A stretch of 64,000 bases of DNA from Eubacterium_G segne (GTDB lineage: Bacteria > Bacillota > Clostridia > Lachnospirales > Lachnospiraceae), in NCBI RefSeq assembly GCF_014287775.1, contig NZ_JACOOZ010000001.1:248001-312000 (forward strand), read 5' to 3'. The notes below the pieces were generated by a model. That model did no database searches and had not been told where the DNA came from. It worked only from the letters and a program-made list of their open reading frames with translations. Position 1 is the first letter of the stretch, and the number at the start of each line of letters is the position of its first letter. Below are positions 26,863-34,100 of the stretch, piece by piece. The position numbers were made by a program, and so were the translations under genes.

Positions 26863-27181
26863 TCTTTACCACCGCCTCGCTGACAGACTGATTCAGCTTT
26901 TTCATATATGCCACAAGCTGTTCCTTATCTTTCTTGGAATACAGCTGTGCATTGCTGTTAAATACAATCTGATTGATGTTAATGCCGATTCGGTTTATCT
27001 CATTGATAAGCTCTTTAAGAAGTTTCCTTACTTCCGGATAGTCATTTGGTTTCTGACTGATTAGAAGCCTGATATATTCGGCTTCATTCATTCCATTTGC
27101 CTTTGCCTTATCAGAAAGTACCTTCGCTTCCTGTGGCATAAGTCTTAGTGTTTTCCTTATACAATGAACTTTATCAGCCAT
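26849..27181 (-). CDS. mobC: MobC-like relaxosome protein
   Basis: 110 residues. The N-terminus is ribbon-helix-helix-like (IRKTLRLMPQEAKVLSDKAK) and the MobC signature is INRIGININQIVFNSN. MobC proteins bind oriT and help the relaxase open the nick site. It overlaps the relaxase gene, so production is coupled. The copy at 60741-61073 has the same signature (IGHNINQIVRNNN). Confidence 0.9.
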   Translation of the reverse strand: MADKVHCIRKTLRLMPQEAKVLSDKAKANGMNEAEYIRLLISQKPNDYPEVRKLLKELINEINRIGININQIVFNSNAQLYSKKDKEQLVAYMKKLNQSVSEAVVKIGNQ

Positions 27182-27185
27182 AGAA

Positions 27186-27707
27186 TCACCTTCCTCTCTT
27201 ACCCGTACTGTATTCTCTTACTCCTTCTGCTACTGTTACAGCAGCTTTTTCCAGTTCTTTATTACCCAGCTGGGCAATAACCCTGTCTGCAAGCTCTGTA
27301 GCAACTTCTATAAGTTCCTTACCATAACTGGTTTTATCAAACAATCTGTCCAGTCTCTTTTCATCTGCTTTCAGACTTTCATACTTGCTCTGATACTCGT
27401 TATAGTCGTTAAAATCCTTTGGATCACTCCTGTGTGCTTCCGCATCAAGTATCAGTTCATAGTTCCATTCACAGACAATATCTATAACATCATCAATCAA
27501 ATATGGTTCTATCTCGCCATTCTCTTCAGCAATATCCTGCCTGTACATCTTCCCATCTGAATCTATGCCAATGGCATAATCATGTCCTTCCATATAGTTA
27601 AGCAGAATTGCAGCATCTTCTATCGAAGGGTTTAGTAAGATATCAAATGTGTCTGCCCAAGCAATAAGTTCCTCTGGTTCTGCGATTATTGTAAGTTCTT
27701 TATCCAT
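27186..27707 (-). CDS. ICE hypothetical protein (173 aa)
   Basis: Very acidic protein with no named family. It has an N-terminal alpha/beta stretch (ELIAWADTFDILLN, YAIGIDSDGKMYRQD), and the C-terminal half is helical. It is the first gene downstream of the oriT-like region and is absent from the second module. Confidence 0.65.
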   Translation of the reverse strand: MDKELTIIAEPEELIAWADTFDILLNPSIEDAAILLNYMEGHDYAIGIDSDGKMYRQDIAEENGEIEPYLIDDVIDIVCEWNYELILDAEAHRSDPKDFNDYNEYQSKYESLKADEKRLDRLFDKTSYGKELIEVATELADRVIAQLGNKELEKAAVTVAEGVREYSTGKRGR

Positions 27708-27786
27708 TGCTTTCCTGCACCTCCCTTATCCGTGTTTTGTATATCTCTTCCACCCACACGCCTGTCTGAATCTCTTAGGTTTACGG

Positions 27787-27856
27787 CTAGATACGCATTA
27801 GAGACATCTCTGTCCTAATGCCATCTAGTTAGGGAGAAAATCTCCCTAAAACCCTC
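27787..27856 (-). other. Candidate origin of transfer (oriT), module A
   Basis: Two nested-style palindromes: CTAGATACGCATTAG / CTAATGCCATCTAG (27787-27801 and 27815-27828), then TTAGGGAGA / TCTCCCTAA (27829-27837 and 27841-27849, loop AAA), then AACCCTCT. The same two palindromes in the same order, followed by AAACCTCT, occur upstream of mobC in module C (61153-61208) although the surrounding DNA differs. Conservation of a palindrome pair next to mobC and the relaxase gene in both modules is the evidence. The nick position cannot be read from the sequence. Confidence 0.65.
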
Positions 27857-27867
27857 TGTTTATGGAA

Positions 27868-28082
27868 GTGGGGGCGCTTTTTGCCCCCACTTTGCTACTT
27901 TGGGGGCGCTTTCTGCCCCCACTTTGTTATTTTGGGGGCGCTTTCTGCCCCCACTTTTATACTGAATTCAATCCGGTTTTTATCGTGTCCGAATTGCGGG
28001 GGCGCTTTTTGCCCCCACTTTGACATTTTGGGGGCACTTTCTGCCCCCACTTTGCTGTTTTGGGGGCGCTTTCTGCCCCCAC
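27868..28082. repeat. Array of six GGGGGC hairpins with exact 32-bp period
   Basis: Units of GGGGGC, a 7-nt loop, then GCCCCC, followed by ACTTTG and a short AT spacer. The GGGGG starts are at 27870, 27902, 27934, 27998, 28030 and 28062, so the spacing is 32, 32, 64, 32, 32. The empty slot (about 27966) holds AATCCGG...CCGAATT instead. The array lies between the oriT-like site and the Toprim gene. Both strands read open through it because 32-bp units are GC-rich, but the structure is in the DNA, so I do not call a protein. It could be a relaxosome or replication-protein binding array, or regulatory hairpins. Confidence 0.85.
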
Positions 28083-28100
28083 ACATCAAAATCCGGTTTC

Positions 28101-29078
28101 TCATGCCCTGACTGGTTCATCTGCTCGCTTATTCATCCTGTTCAGATTAAGCTTTGCCGCCACAAGCCACTCGTTGTAATCCTTATATCCGGCTGGAGGC
28201 GGACAGTCTTCTACCTCATATCCAAGCTCATAATACTTTCTCATAAGTTCAGCTGCTGCTTTTCTCCCCGGCTCATCTCTATCAAGGCAGAACCGGATGG
28301 AAGTAATCTGCGGATGTTCCCGAAGAAAAGTCTCAAGTGGTGCATCTGCAAGCATCCCAAGTGCCAGCTTATTTGATTCATAATCCGTGAAGATATCCAC
28401 ATAACTCATAAGGTCGATTGCAGCCTCAAATACTACAAGCTCTGTACTGTTAACATTTACTACATTAAATCCATAGTTTTTATCATTGCCTGTGACATCA
28501 CACTTGAATGGCTTGCCCTGCTTATCAAACACGCCTCTCATACTTGCAAATCTTGTCACTCCATTTTTATCATTTCCCTTGAAAACAACATTGTGGTAAT
28601 GCCTGCTCTCATAAATCAATCCATCTTTTAAAAACAGATCTATGACTGCTCTGCTGATTCCTCTCTCCTGATTCAGATATGAAATAAGATAGGAATTATC
28701 TCCTGCCGGTTCCGGTAGGACAAACGGCTTTCTCTCCTCTGCCTGCTTCTGCGATACCTGATGAACAAGTGGCTGCTTTACAGGATTCTCGATTCTTCTG
28801 TATCCTGCAAAGTCCAGAAGCCAGAACACAGCCTCTTTTACACTCATTCTACAAAATACCCGTAAGAAATCTATCTGTGAGCCGCCATTGTTGCCTTTGT
28901 CAAACTGCCTTGACCATCTGTACCAATGGCTTCTGTTATAGATACGGATGGAATCCATCTCCTTTAAAGTGTGGTATTTGCCAATCCTCTTTACCGTATA
29001 CCCAAGGCTTTCTGCAACTGCACACAGGTCAACACTCTTTGCTATGGCAAGCTCTTCATCCGTAAATCTTCCATCCAT
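28101..29078 (-). CDS. DUF3991/Toprim primase-like protein
   Basis: 325 residues. The N-terminal region (about 1-95: AKSVDLCAVAESLGYTVKRI ... IDFLRVFCRMSVKEAVFWLL) resembles the DUF3991/CHC2-like part of ICE primases. The C-terminal Toprim-like core shows FEAAIDLMSYVD (about 215) and the acidic pair FCLDRDEPGRKAA (about 260). It may prime the complementary strand after transfer. It is the gene bordering the oriT/hairpin region and is absent from module C. Confidence 0.85.
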   Translation of the reverse strand: MDGRFTDEELAIAKSVDLCAVAESLGYTVKRIGKYHTLKEMDSIRIYNRSHWYRWSRQFDKGNNGGSQIDFLRVFCRMSVKEAVFWLLDFAGYRRIENPVKQPLVHQVSQKQAEERKPFVLPEPAGDNSYLISYLNQERGISRAVIDLFLKDGLIYESRHYHNVVFKGNDKNGVTRFASMRGVFDKQGKPFKCDVTGNDKNYGFNVVNVNSTELVVFEAAIDLMSYVDIFTDYESNKLALGMLADAPLETFLREHPQITSIRFCLDRDEPGRKAAAELMRKYYELGYEVEDCPPPAGYKDYNEWLVAAKLNLNRMNKRADEPVRA

Positions 29079-29082
29079 GCTT

Positions 29083-29622
29083 TCACCTTGCCTTTCCCTG
29101 CTCTGCTACAAGCGGTGACTTGATATCAAGTGTCCGGTAATCTGTGCTCAGGGTAATCTTAGGATTATCAATCATGCCTTTTTCCCTGAAACTGAAAAAT
29201 TCACGATTGTCTCCACCGACTATGATATGGTCAATGAGCGGTATTCCCATCAGTTCACACAGCTTGTTCATGCGGTCTGTCATCATCGTGTCTGCCTTGC
29301 TTGGGAATACATTTCCGGATGGATGACAATGGATTAACATCATGCTTGCAGCATTGCTTAAGATACTTGATTTAAACAGCTCTCTCGGATGTGCCATTGC
29401 CTCATTTAAAGAACCAACACTTGCAAAATGCACATTGATAGGTTTTAAATCTGACCTTAGATTGACCACACACACTACTTCCCTGTCAAACTGGCACATA
29501 CAGTCTCCCATGACAGCAGCTATATCCGCCGGATTGTTAAAGGTGTGCTCCGAATAAATCGGAGCATCCTTTACAAGTCTTACCGAAACCACATCAAGCT
29601 TGAAGTCATTCTTCTTTGGCAT
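29083..29622 (-). CDS. RadC-like JAB-domain protein
   Basis: 179 residues. It carries the RadC/JAMM signature: SSILSNAASMMLIHCHPSGN, then a downstream D in IPLIDHIIVG. It is shorter than chromosomal RadC because the N-terminal UvrC-like helix-hairpin-helix half is missing, as usual in mobile-element versions. The start is set at MPKKNDF with GGAGG 9 nt upstream, inside the end of the small gene at 29606-29722. The copy at 61215-61751 shares SVRLVK at the start and the whole JAB core. The role is unknown. Confidence 0.88.
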   Translation of the reverse strand: MPKKNDFKLDVVSVRLVKDAPIYSEHTFNNPADIAAVMGDCMCQFDREVVCVVNLRSDLKPINVHFASVGSLNEAMAHPRELFKSSILSNAASMMLIHCHPSGNVFPSKADTMMTDRMNKLCELMGIPLIDHIIVGGDNREFFSFREKGMIDNPKITLSTDYRTLDIKSPLVAEQGKAR

Positions 29623-29722
29623 CAGACACCGCCTCCTCTCCAAACTCGACACGGATAACAAAGTCACCTTTCTGGCTGTTTATGAGAGCAATGAGTTCTT
29701 CCATTGTAAGTTCCTGCTCCAT
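29606..29722 (-). CDS. Small protein (38 aa) upstream of the RadC-like gene
   Basis: The product begins MEQELTMEELIALINSQ and ends in DAKEE. Its ATG has AGGAGG a few nt upstream, and its 3' end overlaps the RadC start by 17 nt. The core FVIRVEFGE is repeated as FVIKVEVVT in the small frame at the same place in module C (61723-61848). Same position, overlap and core in both modules argue for a real gene. Confidence 0.65.
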   Translation of the reverse strand: MEQELTMEELIALINSQKGDFVIRVEFGEEAVSDAKEE

Positions 29723-29731
29723 AACTGCCTC

Positions 29732-30727
29732 CTATCTGGACTTTTCCTTCGCATCATATACAAGGGGAGGTTCTGCAACGATACCATCAAGTCTCTTGTT
29801 AGGTGTATCAGTTGCAAGTGTGAGTTTTCTTAAATCCTTATCATAGTGATATACCTGATTGGAAAGTCTCTCGTCCAAAGACACCTCCTGCATATTTACC
29901 TCGACTACCATCTGTGCAAGCATCTCAGGGCTTCCCATATCTGAAGATACTGCAATAACCTCATGCACGCTCGAAGGGAGAATATAAAGGTCACTCTCTA
30001 AACTCTCTGCCAGCTCATGAAGCTCATTCTCATAAAGCATGGATGCTGCGCCATTGATACCCTTTTCATTGGAAATCACCCACATTGTCTGTTCCGGTGG
30101 AATCTCGGCTATCATCATATCTGCAATCTCCTGTGGCATCCCATCCCTTGCGAACATTTCTTTCATAATGTCATTCATGCTTCGTACTACAGGTGGAAAG
30201 AGCCTTCTTGTGTTTTCAGCAGCACACTTAAAGAGCTGTTCCTCGCTCATCCCAAGTCTTTTTGCAAATTCATTTGTAATTTTTGAACTCTGCACCGCAT
30301 CCTTATCGGCACTGATAATTACCTTGTACACAATAGAAAGATCCTGGAACTCCCTGTGAGGTACCTGTTCCAAAAAGGTCTTATTCTGCTCTGTATTGAT
30401 GAGCTGGAATACAATCTTCTCGTTAGCATCTCTCATAATGCTGTCCACATCAACAACCGGAGCCTGCTCATATGCCCTTTCCATAAAGTCACATGCAGCC
30501 ATAAGTGTTTCCTCAAGATCACCACAGTCCTGATACTTCTTATACATGTCATTGATATAAATCGTAGGCGAAATGTTCCTGCCTTCTTCTCTTAAGATGA
30601 TGCCATCAAGAGTCACATTCACCTTTTCCACTGGCTCTGCCACAAGCTCCATTCCTTTGAACTTCTCAGGCATATAATCCATAAACTTTTCTTTTACTAC
30701 TTCCTTAAAAATCTCATAATTCATCAT
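29732..30727 (-). CDS. DUF5688-family ICE protein
   Basis: 331 residues. The pattern (ISPTIYINDMYKKYQDCGDL, LINTEQNKTFLEQVPHREF, SNEKGINGAASMLYE, DLYILPSSVHEVIAV, LSNQVYHYDKDLRKLTLATD) is that of DUF5688 proteins of Clostridia ICEs. The copy at 61854-62867 is collinear. Function unknown; it is soluble and acidic, with no catalytic motif recognised. AGGAGG precedes the ATG. Confidence 0.88.
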   Translation of the reverse strand: MMNYEIFKEVVKEKFMDYMPEKFKGMELVAEPVEKVNVTLDGIILREEGRNISPTIYINDMYKKYQDCGDLEETLMAACDFMERAYEQAPVVDVDSIMRDANEKIVFQLINTEQNKTFLEQVPHREFQDLSIVYKVIISADKDAVQSSKITNEFAKRLGMSEEQLFKCAAENTRRLFPPVVRSMNDIMKEMFARDGMPQEIADMMIAEIPPEQTMWVISNEKGINGAASMLYENELHELAESLESDLYILPSSVHEVIAVSSDMGSPEMLAQMVVEVNMQEVSLDERLSNQVYHYDKDLRKLTLATDTPNKRLDGIVAEPPLVYDAKEKSR

Positions 30728-30741
30728 ATTACGGTTCCTCC

Positions 30742-31089
30742 TTAATCTAAATTGTCATACAAAATCCCTTCATCCTCGGGATTTTTGTGTTCTCTGTAAC
30801 TGTTGTCTTCTTCGATTCCCATATCAAAAGTGGTATGAGATTTTCTTTTCTTTCTGTAATAATTCTTGAGAAACATGCACTTTCTACAGTCCTCACAGAA
30901 TAATTCTTCCGGCGGAATGCCAAGTGCCTTTGCAATCCTGTTCAACGTTCCCGTCCTTGGAACTCTTGAACCATTTTCGTATTGGGCAATTCTTACATCA
31001 CCTCTATTTTCAAAACCACTTTTCTCGCCCAGTTCCCTGAGTGTCATTTTTTGTCGTTTTCTGTAATATCTGATTCTTTCTCCTACCAC
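30742..31089 (-). CDS. XRE-family regulator with Cys-rich tail
   Basis: 115 residues. A helix-turn-helix of the XRE type covers about 1-62 (RIRYYRKRQKMTLRELGEKS, RIAQYENGSRVP), followed by CEDCRKC, which may bind a metal. The start codon is GTG with GGAGG 7 nt upstream. It lies directly after the terminator of the adhesin gene and before DUF5688, so it may control the downstream transfer operon. Confidence 0.85.
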   Translation of the reverse strand: MVGERIRYYRKRQKMTLRELGEKSGFENRGDVRIAQYENGSRVPRTGTLNRIAKALGIPPEELFCEDCRKCMFLKNYYRKKRKSHTTFDMGIEEDNSYREHKNPEDEGILYDNLD

Positions 31090-31106
31090 TGTTTGTCCTC
31101 CAAATC

Positions 31107-31147
31107 AAAAAAGCGGAGAACATAAGTCACTGGCTTACATTCCCCGC
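31107..31147 (-). terminator. Terminator after the adhesin gene
   Basis: On the minus strand GCGGGGAATGTAAG pairs with CTTATGTTCTCCGC over 14 bp (three G-T pairs) around a 7-nt loop and is followed by six T. It starts 11 nt after the adhesin stop. Its inner part, GTAAG/CTTA, is shared with the terminator at 36564-36604 that precedes the gene. Confidence 0.85.
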
Positions 31148-31158
31148 AAGGTTAATTG

Positions 31159-34100
31159 TTACTGTTTATTCTTTTTCTTTCTTCCACGAAGTCCGACTCC
31201 AACACCTGTAATAAGTGCAAGTGCACCAATTCCAAGATAAAGAAGCGGATTTGCATTGTCGCCTGTCTGTGGAAGCTTAGGCTCTGTCGGTACATTGACA
31301 AGCTTAAGAGTTGTTACAACAACATCCGGTGCATTGTCATCATATCGAAGAGTTACATCATGAGCTGTTTCATCAAGGATATATCCGTCAGCTGCTTTAG
31401 TCTCAACAACTGTATAATGGATATCTTCTTTGAATGATCCATCCTCGTTGTAAGTACAGATAGGAAGCTCCTTGCTCTCTGCATGACCATTCTTGTCAGT
31501 AGTGAGTGTATCAAGCACCTTTCCGTCCTTATCCCTTACTTCAAATACAACACCCTCAATCGGCTTTCCGGTTACTTTGTCAGTTTTCTCAATGACAATC
31601 TTACCTACTGCCTGCTCATCCTTCATGGATACCTTCTGAATCTCGGCAGTCTCCTTTACCTCAAAGGTCACATCCTTCGCCACCTTGTATCCATAAGGAG
31701 CTGATTCTTCACGAAGTGTGTACTTTCCAACAGGAAGTCTTTCGATCATATAAGTCTTTCCAGCCTCAGATGTCCAGCTTTCTACAAGCTTTCCATCAGC
31801 ATCAATTACTGAAAGCTTTGCTCCAGGCAACTCTTTCTCTCCTGTGATATCAGTCTTTGAAATTTCTACCTTAATAGGTGCATTTTCAAATGCTGCCTCA
31901 AACTCGATAACCTTTACCTTATCTCCCTGATATGAAGCATCCACATCAAAAATCTTATCAGACTTCACATAGCCCTTTGGGGCCTCAATCTCTTTGACAT
32001 AATACTGTCCAAGCGGAAGGTCAGAGGTAAATGCAGCCTTTCCATCCTTGCCTGTTACTGTTCTCTCAATCTGTGTATCAGCTTTTACGATTACCTTGCC
32101 ATCTTTGTTCACGATATCTTCTTTCGCAAATAAACCGAATACTGCTCCTTCAAGTGCTTCCTTAGTCTCTAAATCCGTCTTGGTTACAGTAATCTGCACT
32201 TTCTGACGCTCATTTGTCACATCCATTCCTGCAAATACAACCTTTGTATTCTGGTCGATATAGGAAAGGTCTGCCTCAATCGGTGTATCATCTAATACAA
32301 ATCCATCAATGGTTTTTGTCTCAACAAGATAATACTTGCCAAGTGGAAGGTCATCAATTCTTGCGATACCCTTATCATTTGTCACGATGGTTGCCACCTT
32401 GTCTCCTGCCCTGTGATATACAGTGTCAAGTCCGTCAGCACTTACGATATCCTCTTTTGCATATACATCAAAAGTTACTCCTGCAAGGCTGTCCTTGAAG
32501 AAATTGAAGATAAAATCATACCAGTAACCCTTCATAAGAGTAGTGTCTGTTACAAATTCGCCGTCCTTATTGATAACGATGGAACCTGTAGGAACTTCAT
32601 CCTTCATCTCTACATGCTGCACTTTGCCAGTGTCCTCTACTGTAAACTTAATATCTGTTGCTTTAAGATATCCGTAAGGAGCAAATTCCTCACGAAGTGT
32701 ATAAGTCTCGCCTACGACAAGTCTCTTGATCACATGTGCTTCCTTAGCATCAGATGTCCATGTGTCTACCACATTTCCATCCTTATCAAGTACAGTAAGT
32801 GTTGCACCTGTAAGCTCTGCACCGCTTGTGATATCTGTCTTTGTAAACTCAAAGGTTGTAGGTGTGTTTTTATACTCGCTGTTATATACAGCAGTCTTAA
32901 CATCCTGTCCCTGATATTTTGTATCAAAGTTTACTGCTTCCTCATTTGTCACATATCCGGCAGGCTTTACAAGCTCTCTTGCAACATATTTTGCAAATGG
33001 ATAATCCTTAACAAAAGCAATCTTTCCATTCTCATCAGATGTTGTCTTCTCAAGAAGTGTGCCTTTCTCGATAATTACCTTGCCATCTACATTCTTGATA
33101 TCCTCGTCTGCATAAAGACCAAATACTGCACCTACAATCGGTGTATTATCTTCTGAATCAAGCTTAGTCACTGACATATCAAGCTTCTGTCTGTCATCTG
33201 AGAAAGTAAGGCTTTCCTTGATAACAGGTGTCTTATCATCCACATATGTGAATGTCACTTTCTGCTCATTCGGATTTAATACATATCCGTATGGAGCTTC
33301 CACTTCCACAACCCTGTACTGTCCAAGAGGAAGATTCTTAGCTGTTGCCTTTCCATCCTTGCCAGTTGTAAGAGTTGTCACAAGGTCTCCCTTGCTGTAA
33401 TACTTAATGCGGTTTCCGTCTGCATCCTTCTGGTTGTCTGCTGTGTAAATATCCTCGGCAGCATAAACTTTGAATTTTGCTCCGGCAAGTGAGCCTTCCT
33501 TATAAACAAACTCTTTCTCATATGAGCTTGCCAGGAGTCCACCCTTAAATCCGTCAAGTACCTCTCCCTTCTTTTCTACAGTCAGCTCTCCGACTGCAGG
33601 GGCATCGGAATATTCCACAGTAATGATTGCATCATTTGTATCACCATCTGTCTCAAATGCTGTGTCAGTATCAACAGAGATGTTGACATACTTATCATTT
33701 ACAACATATCCAAATGGTGCAGACACTTCCTCAATGCGGTAGTTACCGATTTTCAGTGCCTCCGGTAAGATTAAATCTCCGTCCTCATCAGTAAAGAATG
33801 AAGTATGCTCTACCTTTGACGGATAAGTTGTGTACTGCTTTACATATTCGTTCTTATCAAGGTTGAAAATCTTAAACTCTGCATTTGGTACAAGTACTGT
33901 CTGCTTTGTATCAGAATCCTTCTTGATTACACGAAGCTTTGCTGTAAACTCTCTGTCCAAGAAAACTCTCCATGTCTGAGGCTCTGTTGGATGATTCTCC
34001 TTTATCTTTACCTCAAATGGCTTGATTGTTTTCATATTATGCGGAGTCTTTGACTCAACTACCACATAGGTTCCATAAGGAATTGCAATAGAAACTGCAT

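Noticed and set aside
27868..28082. CRISPR-like array
   Set aside because: The repeats are near-perfect hairpins with 7-nt loops and almost constant AT spacers; there are no unique spacers and no cas genes.
27881..28111. Open frames on both strands through the hairpin array
   Set aside because: They arise from the GC-rich 32-bp repeat, give repetitive peptides on both strands, and have no ribosome site.
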